Shown in pieces: positions 11,749-22,127 of a stretch of DNA of 64,000 nt. Each line of letters starts with the position of its first letter. Position 1 is the stretch's first letter. The translations under genes were made by a program, and so were the position numbers. The notes under the pieces are model-generated. The model saw only the letters and a program-made list of their open reading frames with translations. It ran no database searches and was not told the DNA's origin. Source of the DNA: Apricaphanius iberus (taxonomy: Eukaryota; Chordata; Actinopteri; Cyprinodontiformes; Aphaniidae); contig JAPXFQ010001397.1 in NCBI GenBank assembly GCA_028564705.1, positions 248,001-312,000 on the forward strand, written 5' to 3'.

Positions 11749-13050
11749 TGTTGGGTCTGACCCATGAATGTTGAAACTAAGACAGTCTGATTGTTAAGAT
11801 CAGAGAAAATTTATTTTCCCCCTCGGCGGCACGCCCCTTTTACCCCATCCACGCCATTCTAACCAACAGCAGAACTATTCGCTCCTTCCCCATTTCGAAC
11901 CCGCTGAGCGCTGGATGAGCGGCTGCACCAATTGGCTAGAATGACAATCCCTCAAAACGGCTGCTGCTCCCCGCAGCCTGATTGGAGAAAGATACGGGGA
12001 AAGGGGGGCGAAGCGCCCACACTCATAAATAAAAAGAGTGATAACCACCACCGCTCTTCCTCTTCAAAGCATGCATGCTTAATTATTGATGCGAAGTGAG
12101 TGCCTTCCTTGACCGCTCTGTGACTCCTCTGTGCTGTGTTTCTGCTTACGGGTAAATTTGTGAGTTTTGTACTTGTTGATTTTGAGTTTCCTCTATGTTT
12201 AGTCTTTTATTAGTGAGCAGAATCATTAGTCTGTATAAGTTTTGGTTCCTCTCCGTTAGTTTGATAGTAAGTGTTGGTGTCATTGGCCTTTTGGGTCAAC
12301 ACCCGCGGAGCGTTTGTCACAAACACTCAGCACGCAATGGACATTTTAATCCCTTTTTCCTCCATATTTGCTGACCAGAGCTTTATTAGCAGAAGCTAAC
12401 TCACTGATAAGAGCTATGAGGTTGCTTTGTTAGAAATGAACCACAGGCCTCTTGCTTCAACTTAAACAATAAGTCATAAAAAGGGATCATAAAACTTCCC
12501 CCCGTTCTTTTCTACGAGCTGTGCGTTCGCGTTATACACCACCTCCTCGCATGCACGCTCGGGGCTGCGTACGACGTCAGTAGGAGGCGCCCCGTGATGT
12601 GCCTAAGTGACCTCATTGCTGGCCGCCATATTACTCAGGTATAAGGTAGTCTTGACAGAACCGTTTGGTATAAGTAGTGTTTTTATGTGTTATTTTAGTT
12701 GTGTTTTTAGAATAAATTTGTTAACTTGAATCTAATCTCTGGTTTCTTTTATTCTGAGTGCGTGTGTGAATTATTGCAAAGAATTAATTTCCTTCAGATA
12801 GGATCTTTCTGGTGTAATCACTAATAATTAATCATTATAAGTTAGATTACTTGTTGATAATTCCCCTTTGATTATATATAATATTTTGTTTCTAGCCCAG
12901 AGGCTAGAATGATGCCGCGATTAAATGATTTAAAGAATATTTAACAACTAATTTGCAATTATTAGTTAATATTCCTCAGCGAACCCGATAGATCATAACA
13001 ATAATTAATTAATTAATTAATTAATTGATAATTCCCCTACAAGGCCAACA
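11749..13050 (+). repeat. Putative solo LTR (TGTTGG...CCAACA)
   Basis: A 1.3-kb block begins TGTTGGGTC and ends GGCCAACA, a short terminal inverted repeat of the kind seen at LTR ends. Inside, in order, are CCAAT-like motifs on both strands near 11930-11985, a TATA-like CATAAATAAAAAG near 12025, and an AATAAA signal near 12712. Near the 3' end is a GATGCCGCG box that also appears in the two minus-strand repeats at 22128 and 26222, which likewise start TGTTGGGT. No 5-bp target duplication is visible (flanks AAGGC and ACAAA). No internal retroviral genes adjoin it, hence 'solo'. A (TTAA)n tract occupies 13003-13026. Confidence 0.5.
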
Positions 13051-14640
13051 ACAAAACACCAATGTCTGCTTCAAAAGAGGACAATTCTGTCAGGCAGAGC
13101 CATTTTCAAACCAAATTTAAAACATTCATAAGACTTAGAATATTCAAAATGAATACAATCAGAAAATGCTAATTCCAAAGATTTACACATTTTACATCTT
13201 GGGAAAATAAAAACAATAAGTTAAAATATCCTGATCAAAAGTGGAAACCTAAAAGGAATTTTTGAAATTATAAATGTTCAAATAAATTTGTCTCTTGACT
13301 CTAAGTTCACCAATATTATTCAGAATTATTGGTATAATAAACCAGATTGCAACTTAAACAGAGAACAAGAACTCTAAAAATACATCCACAGGGACGGTAA
13401 GAAGTAAAGATGCTGCTGACTTTAAACTCAAAGTCAGAAAGATGCAGTTAAACTACTAATTGTGTGTTTAGTAACTGGACAAGACTTAAAAAGACCTGGC
13501 TTTATTATCCTTGAATCCCAGTAGAGGCTTAAATAACATTATTAGACAAACTGGCCAGCATCCGTTAAAAATGCTTGTAGGTTTTATTTCATCAGCTTCC
13601 AGTATCACCTCCTGCACACATTAGCAGTAAAAAGTGTTGCTATAGCTAGCTTGCTGATACTGAAAATCTTAAAAGCTTTGTGACACATCTAGATGTTTGT
13701 TTTTTTTCCTCATAGCATAAATGCAAAGATGAAAGTTCAGATGTAATAAGAGGATGTGTCAAGCTATGTCAACCTGTGCTATGGAGCATTTTTTTTCTCC
13801 AAGACAGATGGTACTTTTTGGTGCTGTGTTGGAAAATATAACCTTCCCAGTGGACATTTTTTATGGGTTAGGTAATTTTAGATGTTATGGAAAATCATAT
13901 CAAACCAATATATATTACAAGTGTTTTTTTGTTTTTACTCTTAGGGGAATGTTTCCATTAAATGTAATTAAATGTTTACATGTGGAAGGATTCTTAAGGC
14001 TTATATTTTAAATGTTATCACCTTCCAACACCAAAGTCTAGTAAAGGTTTTTTGGCAGGGATAATGTTATGCAGCCGTTTCAAGGGACTATGTGAGGTTC
14101 GAAAGTTTTTTGCTCATGATTGCCCCCACGCAGAAGCAAAACTGCAGCCTGAATGGTAGGCTCATGCATGAGGGGAAGATGCTGTGTGAGAACTCACTCT
14201 CGACAAATCAGAAACAACAGCTGAGTAAGTCCCGTCCTGGATAATTTACAGATTTGCAGGCATGTCTTCAACTGAGGTAAGAAATGTTACAGTTGTGTAA
14301 GTTTAGTTGGGGTCTAGACTGGATTTTCAATTGTGCTTGAAGCTGCTCTCTTCTTATGCTCCACTGAATCCATCCTTCACTTACCCCTCGCTCCAAGGTT
14401 ATGTATTAAAGAGATAGTCAATGCTACACCTATGTTAACCCGCTTGATGCCATTATGCATTGTGCTGCCATTGGAAAGTACTCGCTTTGACCTGAACTCC
14501 TGCTGTTTAAGTGAATTTACAGGCATATAGAGGCAGCCATGGTAAAAGGCAATGCCTCTTTTTACTGACCATTGCATTGTTGGAGCATGTATGAGGAAGA
14601 ATTTTTTAATTTTATATATTTATTTGTGGCTAAGCTTATG
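13051..14640. other. No gene recognised
   Basis: AT-rich sequence without a supported feature. A short ATG frame followed by a donor-like GTAAGA lies near 14263-14280, too little to call an exon. Open frames reach 85 codons and lack motifs. Confidence 0.4.
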
Positions 14641-14745
14641 TATAGTCCATTTAAATAAGGGGTGTGCTATAGAACATCATCACAAACTTTGCATATCTCA
14701 CAGAACACTGTTCAACTCATTCAAAAATGGAAAGTTTTACTTCAC
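14641..14745 (+). pseudogene. Tc1 transposase helix-turn-helix fragment
   Basis: The frame at 14686-14733 reads TLHISQNTVQLIQKWK, matching the recognition-helix region of a common fish Tc1 transposase subfamily. Sequence on either side is too decayed to follow. The fragment at 40040-40135 carries the preceding part of the same domain, so both probably descend from one family. Confidence 0.6.
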
Positions 14746-14757
14746 GGTCCAACATTT

Positions 14758-14872
14758 TCTACAGGATACAAGTAAAATTTTAGGACAAATTAATACTGTA
14801 TAACACCAACGGTAAAATTGTATTATATGTGTCTATGTATATGTCTAAGTTGAAAGCTGAAAAATAGCATAG
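14758..14872 (+). repeat. Interspersed repeat, copy 2 of a 120-bp direct pair
   Basis: Colinear with 9233-9351, with small indels. It starts immediately after the Tc1 helix-turn-helix fragment. Confidence 0.75.
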
Positions 14873-15794
14873 TATTTAAAAAAAGAAATACAAATCATTT
14901 TACTGATTTCTTGTGTTAACGTGGGTTTTGTCTGCATTAGAGTCTCAGAAATCATGACAGCGGAAGGTGGAGAAAGATAATGCCATCACAGCTGGTATGT
15001 TTATATGCACATCTAAATCAAATTTTGTCAATAGTCAGACTAATAGCTAAAGGAGAATGGGAGTTTTTATCCTAGAATGGATTGTGTTCAACTCCATGAC
15101 ACTAGGTGGCTACATTTGTTGCAATTCTTCAGGGAGTTACCTAGAGAGTCGTACAGATGATAAACAAAGTTTGGCAGCAGTGACACAGATGGAGTAACAG
15201 CAGGACATGAACTATTAGTGAAGAAATAGACAACAACTCAGCACAGTGCATTCCATAAGTATGGTACTGCTTGATTGTGTAATACTCATTGCTGCAATGT
15301 TTTCATCTTAAAACCCAGTCTAAACCCATTTCAAATAACCTGCGGCAAGACTTTAAAACAGATATTCACAAAGAATTTCTCTTATCTGAATGAGCTTGAG
15401 GTTTTTTGCAATGAAAGAAAATTGCTCTCTATGTGCAAAGTTAATAAAGAATGCAATGCAGGGGCAGCGTGCCCATGAAGGGCAATAGTGCATCAACCCC
15501 CTTGAGTCACACGAAAAAAGAGAGGAGACTTATTTTGCCAGCCCACGTCTGTATATTATTGTCCAATCAACAACCTGAATGTATCTTTCCAATCTAAAAC
15601 CCTGCCCTGTTGGGGCGATCCGAGTAACATATAAAATCCCACTTTCAGAGACTTACATTTTGAGATTCTTTTTTTCTAAAGTTTGGACCCTGCAATGCAT
15701 TTTAATGCAAATGTGATTTCGTAATACGCGCTGATGCATGCTCAGACATGTACAGCCATAGGCATATATTTCCATGCATACATCACACACACGG
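14873..15794. other. No gene recognised
   Basis: Unclassified sequence. No domain, repeat pair or splice-bounded frame was found. Confidence 0.35.
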
Positions 15795-15881
15795 TTAGCG
15801 ACAAACCACGGGAGTTGGAGAATAACAAAAAAAGATACAAAATGCAACAATAAAAATGAGTAATTTTGTTATATAATTTTT

Positions 15882-16235
15882 TTTAAATTCAATTCAGTTT
15901 ATTTATATAGCGCCATTTCACAACAAATATAATCTCAAAGCACTTTACAAGACGAGCTATTACAATACAATGTTTAATTTAGGAATTAGAGAACCACAGA
16001 AGATTGCGTCGTGACTTCTCAGCAATCCCTCACACTGAGCAAGCATGAAGCGACAGTGGAGAGGAAAAACTCCCTTTTAACAGGAAGAAACATAAAGCAG
16101 AACCAGGCTCAGCATAAGCGGTCATCTGCTGAGACCGTCTGGGGTTTGGAAGGGCAGCAGAGACACAGAAAGAGCAACAGAACTGATGCAGAAGCAGAAG
16201 TTGGTAGCAGGACGTGGAGAACGTTCCTCCACTGG
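15882..16235 (-). mobile_element. 5'-truncated L2-like LINE 3' end inserted in repeat A
   Basis: Begins on plus with ATTCAATTCAG followed by TTTATTTATATAGCGCC. Read on minus this is the 3' terminus and (TTGAA)n-type tail of the L2-like LINE seen in long form at 58987-63785. The following 300 bp track that element's 3' UTR, including the AACTCCCTTTTAACAGGAAG box. It is absent from copy B of the host repeat, so it is a later insertion. Open frames crossing it on both strands are not genes. Confidence 0.8.
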
Positions 16236-16816
16236 AATTGCGAAGTAATTTGGTTATATCACTCAAAACAATACCGTTTGAGAGAAAAACATAGCAGGAG
16301 AAGCTTGGGGTAAAATAGCTCGGACATGATTATCAGCTAAATTTCAAGACCAATCAGCAGTAAAATGAATATAGAAAGTATTTATGTTGAATTATGAATG
16401 TTGGGTCACTGTATAGCTTGAGTACATTTCATAGTAAGGTATCGCTGCATTAAAAATGTGCATTATTCAGTTAAAGTGATGTTTTCAAAATTCAATTAGT
16501 TCTAAACATTAGCAGTAGTGAATAGTCTACACAGCCACTTCACAATAAGTGTTTGTATTCTTATTTAGAATGATGATTTGGAGAATTTGTCTGCTGAGTG
16601 TTTACGTTTTGGAAAAAGGTAAATTGTGACATGTGATTACTAAGTCTATATTACATTTGATTTATTTAATATTTAACACAGATGCTTTTGTCCAAATATT
16701 AAGTTTATGCATATAGTTTGGTGATTTCTAACATACCTTGCATTTGTTCTTATTTTTCATATGAGATCACACATATCATCTCCCTTCTCATATGTATATC
16801 ACCTAAAGCTGTATCA

Positions 16817-17071
16817 TCAGCTGTGTGGAATTAATAAAGAACAGAAGAAATATAACAGCCTTTTCTCCAACTCATATATTCTCATACTCTGAATGGCCTT
16901 AATTGGAGCTCTGGCAGGTTCTCCCAGTGTTAAAGGAGTGACCCCACCCTGAACCAGTACATTTACAGATGGATCAGTGTTTCCTCCACTATAATAGCAG
17001 TCTGTTCTAAAAAAATCATTCTGTTTTCGTAGGAAAGTCCTGTTAAGAGGATGCTCAGGGTTGTCCAACAT
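16817..17071 (-). pseudogene. Unidentified open frame inside repeat A
   Basis: An 84-codon minus-strand frame includes LDNPEHPLNRTFLRKQNDFF and a segment with GGNTDPSVNVLVQGGVTPL. In copy B the matching minus-strand sequence starts LDNSEHHLIGTIL and then breaks with stops and indels. The two copies agree better over this stretch than over their flanks, which suggests former coding sequence of the repeat itself. I do not recognise the family. No signal peptide, membrane segment or zinc motif is apparent. It may be an exon of a transposon gene or chance. Confidence 0.35.
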
Positions 17072-17691
17072 ACAGAAAATGTTAGCCAGTTAGTTTGCCT
17101 TAGAAACTGGCTGACGGATCAATAGTTTAAAAGGGTCATGTCTGAATGGGATTGTTGAGTTAAAAAAAAATTAAAAAAATTAATCTCTCCTTAATTTCAT
17201 AAAATAGAGCTATGACAATTTGATTTGTCGCTTTACACCAAAAGTTTTTGGGTTTTTTTGTCGTATTCAGGAATATTAATTAGTCAGGATTAATTCACAG
17301 CTACCCTGTAATTAATTAGGCAAAACATTTAATTGTTTGACAACCCTAATATCTAACCATCATAGTCATACCAGCCCTGGAGAAAATTCCACCAGCTGGC
17401 ACTGTTGTAGTGTTTGATTGTAAAGCCCTCTGAGGGTGCTGAAACATAATAGACCATGGGCCGTATTCACAACGAATCTTAGGGCTAAAAATAGGTTCTA
17501 ACTGCCGAATGTAGGAGTAACTCCTAAAAAATGTGGGTGTGTCACTCTTAAATTTAGGACTCCTAGTTTCTTAAGATAAAAGTAATTCACAACAACATTT
17601 AGGCCTAAAAGTAGCTCCTAAGTCTGGAAGTCCTTAAAAGAAGTCAAGAGGACCTCTAACTCCCTAAGACCTATTCACAAAGACTCCCAAA

Positions 17692-18140
17692 ATGTCTACA
17701 GCCGGACGCAATGTGTTGGACACTTTAGATGATTCGGAATTAACCAAACAATACCGAATAAATCATTTATTGCAGATGTATTCACGTTTCCAACTAAACG
17801 TAACAACCCCATCATTCCAGAAATTAAATGTTTAGCGAAACTAAGATATTTAGCCACAGGGAAAATGCTACTTTGCAATGCGGTTGACTTCGGTATATCA
17901 CAACCGTCTATCAGCCGATCAATCCTCCAAACTCCTAAAGTGCTCTGTCGACCACACGTTATCCAACAATTCATCCGTTTCCCATTAGACATCCAGCAAC
18001 TGCATCGAATTAAAGCCAATTTCAGGGCGATTGCAGGTATGCCGGGGGTGCACAAAGAAGAAAACGTGCATGTCTTCCAATTCATGCAACATATGTAGGG
18101 ATGCCTATATGACGGAGATTGCCTACCTGTTGCAACAGCA
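17692..18140 (+). pseudogene. Harbinger transposase (HARBI1-like) relic
   Basis: The ATG at 17692 opens a frame (LDDSELTKQYRINHLL) that must shift by one base near 17808. It then continues through IPEIKCLAKLRYLATGKMLL, DFGISQPSISRSILQT, RPHVIQQFIRFP and RIKANFRAIAGMPGV (to 18050). This is the N-terminal and pre-catalytic part of Harbinger nuclease transposases, which cut and paste the element with a DDE active site. In relatives the first catalytic Asp (a GAIDGTH-type motif) follows GMPGV at once. Here sequence resembling a later part (NVHVFQFMQ, then CRDAYMTEIA in a third frame) follows directly, so the Asp is deleted. The C-terminal catalytic half is absent. Confidence 0.88.
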
Positions 18141-18147
18141 TCCTTTT

Positions 18148-18432
18148 TTAAGCGGCGATCTCATGCCGACACTGGGACTGTAGAGAATACCATCTCTTCT
18201 GACAGTCTTCTGACGTTCGAGACACCGCTGGATAAGATGCATTTATGTTTCTGCTAATTTCCACCCATGCCTCCCTTTTCTTCTTATTCGTAATCCCGGC
18301 TCCGAATCGCCCTTTGACGACCGCCCTCCTCTCCAGTACCAACTGTGCCAGTAGTAATAATTGGTCCTGCGACCAGTTATGTTTCCTTGTCCTTTTCTCG
18401 CCACTTATTTTCAGTTCACGAGGTGTTTTTCA
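18148..18432 (-). pseudogene. Harbinger Myb/SANT-like DNA-binding protein, truncated
   Basis: A minus-strand frame, open from the TGA near 18433 to a stop at 18148, contains a full Myb/SANT-like (MADF-type) domain: HNWSQDQLLLLAQLVLERR, GRFGAGITNKKKREAWVEIS, SRTSEDCQKRWYSLQS. In Harbinger transposons this second protein binds the element ends and helps import the transposase into the nucleus. The reading frame of the domain itself is uninterrupted, unlike the transposase. It ends soon after the third helix, where intact relatives continue for another 100-200 residues, and no start Met is obvious. It converges on the transposase relic. Confidence 0.85.
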
Positions 18433-18527
18433 CGACAGTGGGGGGGTCTATTTAAGATGTGAGTGATGTGCTCATTAGACAGCCTAATTGTTTACAGCCT
18501 AATTGCAAACACTCCCTTAATACGATG

Positions 18528-18615
18528 CATCCATCCATCCATTATCTTTACCGCTTTCATCCAATTCAGGGTTACGTGGAGGGGGGCCGGAGCTTATCCC
18601 AGCTATCAGCAGGCG
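18528..18615 (+). repeat. Common teleost interspersed repeat nested in Harbinger
   Basis: Starts with four CATC units, then ATTATCTTTACCGCTTTCATCC and a GGGCCGGAGCTTATCCCAGC segment. This string occurs very widely in fish genomes. It lies between the Myb gene and the right TIR. Confidence 0.7.
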
Positions 18616-19056
18616 TTAGTGTAATATGATGCATTTCAAGTTTTTTTGTTTTTAAACTTCACCCTCTCTGTAAGTAGGCTATTGTGTGTAAGTTGAATGA
18701 AGTGCCAGTCTCGTGGCCGACACAAAGATGTCATCATGCATTATTTCTGCTATTTGCGCTGTTCATAATTACGCTTTTATCGACAGTGAAATTTTCTATT
18801 TCTTGGTTTCACACGTGTCATTCATCAACCAATCACACTGCTGTCCGTTTATTTATTCATACATACTGTAGGTAATTACGTTTTCCATAGCATTGGGACG
18901 TAACTCTTAACTTACTTTAAGGGATTTGTCCTACGTAAAAGTAGCTCTTAGTGCGTTTGTGAATAGGTTTTAGACGACAACTCCTACGTAAGACCTTTTA
19001 GCACGGGTTAGCAGTAACACCTAGCGGTAAGATAAGAGTCTTTGTGAATACGGCCC

Positions 19057-22000
19057 CTGGTTTACATGGCAAGATTTTAAAATTGTTGCAAGTGTTACAG
19101 ACCAAACACAGCGTTTAAAAAAAATAAAATCATAGATATGCCTGTTTTTTCTCCTTCAGTGTGTGGTGTGTGGCCACATGGCAATGATGAGACACCACAA
19201 ACTAACCGCTTTTACTCACAAATATTCCAAGCTCAGACAGGAAATTTCACAAAACCTCACAATATAAAAAAAGAGTAAATAAATTTGGATGCTGAAGGTG
19301 AGGGATTGGTAATGGTTTTTGGACTAGTTATAACAGGGAAAAGAATGAAATCCTGGCGTTGGATAAAGGAGTGGAGACAGCGGGAGCATGGGCTCTACTT
19401 GCTAAACAAGGATATAGAGGTGAATTATTGTTTTCATTTTTTTCTCTGGGAAACAGTTACACACTTTGATCTGGCCGATCTGTTTCTATGCATTTGTGTT
19501 CTGTGGTCAAGTAGGCCAACAAAGAGAATAAAAGATGCATCAAAGACATATTCGCGCATCCCTTCCTGTCACTTCACTTTCTGATCGGCGATAGCTCACA
19601 CTCAACAGGCTGCATGCTCGTTTATCCTCGCAACATACCACACACTCTCTTATATTGGGCCAAGACAATCAAACATGTTGAATATCCCGACATTCTTCTG
19701 AGCAGACCAAAGCACTCTGCACACACATCACACGGCAGGAATATCTGTTAGAAAAATCTTAAGAGCCATCCTGATAATTGAGGCGTTTCCGAAGGGGAGA
19801 ATCGGGTTAAAAATCGGGCCAAATGTGCCATGTGTACCATGCCTGAGGTAAAAGTCCTACACTCCAATTCATCCACAATGTGAGGCTAAAGGTGCTCAAA
19901 CAGAAAGTGAAAGCTGCAGGCCTCCTTTCCTATGTTGAAAAAGAAGATGCAACGTACATAAATTATGAATGGATAAAGTTGAGGACATGAAGACAAAATA
20001 TGGAAAGTGCATTTGGTCACATCAACATCTGGAAGCTGCCATAAAATACACCTCAGAAAATAATCCAACACACCTTCAACTGTAACTACAGAGAAAGATG
20101 ATTCCACAAACGTTTCAAATTCATATTTGTGAAAAGAAAATGTAATACTATGAATTTTTCTCTTTACATATCAAAAATATTCACCACTGAGTGGTTCAGT
20201 CGGATAAAATACCAATAAATCACATAAAGGCTCATAGTTGTAACTTGACAAATGTGAAGAGTCTAAGGGAGGTGAATGTTTTAGGAAGGCGGGGCAATGT
20301 ATATGTTGGTTTATGTGAATGTTGTGGTATTATTGATTATAATGACCTGAGAACGGCTACGTTTATTAATGAGGGGGTAATTTATGTCCAGTTCAACCTT
20401 GTCCTGAAGATAGAGCCAGTATATTAATGACATTTTTCGCAACGGACTGTTAAATGCTCGGTATGCAAATGGACACGTAACAAGTTTAAAGGCTACATGT
20501 TTTGTTTGATTCAAAGATCTATGTTTTATACCTGACAGTCGTATCCACTCTCACTGAGAGGAAGTATGTGTTCAATACACAATTATGCCTGGTTTCTCTT
20601 AATGATTATGTCGTTGGTGTGAATCTATGTCATTTAAAGGAACAGAATTGAAGTTCTTCACCAGTTATTATGTGCTGTTGGAAAACGAGAGAGAAAGACA
20701 GAGAATGAAAGCGAGCTAACTCCTTTAACCATCCTTAATACTGTTGTACCTGTGTAGTGCCCAATCAGGATAAGTGCTTCATATTGATTCAGCAGCCTGT
20801 TGCAGCCCCTGCTTTTGATTTGCCCTATTAGGTCAATAGAGAAGGTGAATCCATTATCAGCATGCTTCAGCTTGATGACAACAATTTGTTTTTTTTTTTT
20901 TGCTTCTTGGAACAGGTTCCTGCTGTGTAGATGTCCAACATTCTTGTGTGGGAGAGTGAGAAAAAAAAAAAGCACAAATTGCTTCAGGCTCTCAAAGTGT
21001 GACATTTAAGATGCATACTCGATCTTAAAGAGTTATGAGTTACACTCATCCTCCTCTGATATTTCTGTTTAAGCCCTTAAATACTTAAAATGAAATGAAG
21101 GAAGAGGGGGTCATTTGAATTGAGATCTCTTACAAAGAAATTAAATTATAATCACATCAAACACTTGAAGATAATCCTTGATACATCTGTTCAAGGAAAA
21201 TCGAATGCTCTGGATATTGAACTTCTGTCAAAGGACGGCAGCTCGATCTTTGCGGAAAAAAAACATTGTTTTTGTGCTAATAGTTTGGCTTCTGACTTGT
21301 CGTGTGTTTAAAGCATAGACTGTAAAAAAGAATAGACAGCGCCTCCTCACTCCTCCCCGTTTACCAGAATGACAAACTTTCATGGGGGAATTCATGGCAG
21401 ATTCACAGACTCCTCCTCCCCAGCTCTGACGAAGCATGTTCCTAAAAAGGACATAGAGGCGGGATCTTCACTGTAGACTCTGCCCTCGCAGGGCGTGTAT
21501 GGGCGTGTAGTTCGGTCGTAATCACGGCCATTCTGCTCCTGCGTCTTTAGCTCTGATGCTAAACTTGGCTCGGCCCCCTTATTAACTATGCAAGATTTCA
21601 AAAAATTATCTTACGAAAACCAGCCTGGTGCCCAGGTTTTTTATGAGCCCAGCTTTATCTCAGGAAGAATATGTAGCCATAGAAAGTTTTTAAAAAATGG
21701 GCACCAGGCATTAAAGTTGTTTTTAACGTGTCTAAAGTCCAATGCTTTTCAATGGGGGCCTAGCGGCCAAATAGAGGTACTACAGCATTAGAGGAGCAAT
21801 GGCGGCCAACATGGTATGCAGTCACAAAGCAGAGCAGCCAGCGGCCATTGGTTTAAAGGCATCTACTGCATGTTGACATAAAATGCTCTTGTAAAACTCA
21901 ATAACACAAGCACAGAGAACTTCATTGGTAGCCTGACAAAAATACAGACTTATATTTATGGACATTTATTCAGTTAGGTTAATTGCAAATTAGCTTTATT

Positions 22001-22127
22001 TATCACAAAGGAAAATAAATGTTGTTGTAACTCATATCAAGCAAGTATCTTCGAAGAGAAGTATCAAGGGTTGTGTGTCATCAGGACAGCAAACATGGAT
22101 ACATATACTGTATATACATAGATTTAT
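19057..22127. other. No intact gene; unclassified repeats
   Basis: AT-rich with isolated GC-richer patches. Near 19345-19410 a plus frame reads RWIKEWRQREHGLYLLNKDI, weakly like the N-terminus of Harbinger transposases, but too short to call. The block at about 21310-21830 has the texture of a fish interspersed repeat, but no partner copy is in the window. Open frames reach 115 codons without domains. Confidence 0.35.

Larger units (their letters stand above)
15795..17398. repeat. Diverged repeat, copy A (interrupted by an L2 tail)
   Basis: Colinear blocks are shared with copy B (about 41015-43456). They are a GGGAGTTGGAG start; a block with GTTTGAGAGA...AACATAGCAGG...AGCTCGGAC near 16270-16330; a TTATTTTTCATATGA block near 16750; CAGCTGTGTGGAA near 16820; CCACCCTGAACCAGTAC near 16945; GAAAATGTTAGCCAGTTAGTTTG near 17078; and a CCTGGAGAAAATTCCACCAG end. 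Each copy carries insertions the other lacks. The element class is unknown. A small open frame on minus (see 16817-17071) hints that it once coded. Confidence 0.75.
17458..19056 (+). mobile_element. PIF/Harbinger DNA transposon, internally deleted
   Basis: Perfect 13-bp terminal inverted repeats (GGGCCGTATTCAC at 17458-17470, its complement at 19044-19056), with imperfect extension inward, bound a 1.6-kb element. It contains the two genes diagnostic of Harbinger elements: a transposase relic on plus and a Myb/SANT-like gene on minus, arranged convergently. Autonomous relatives are usually about 3-5 kb, so much of the interior is gone. The expected 3-bp target duplication is not clear (CAT versus CCT or CTG). 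A common teleost repeat is nested in the right half. Confidence 0.9.

Noticed and set aside
16011..16313. 100-codon plus frame and 78-codon minus frame
   Set aside because: Both lie in the 3' UTR of the inserted L2-like LINE tail and its repeat host.
17696..18085. 129-codon minus-strand frame in the Harbinger element
   Set aside because: Antisense of the transposase relic, whose plus-strand translation gives the family motifs.
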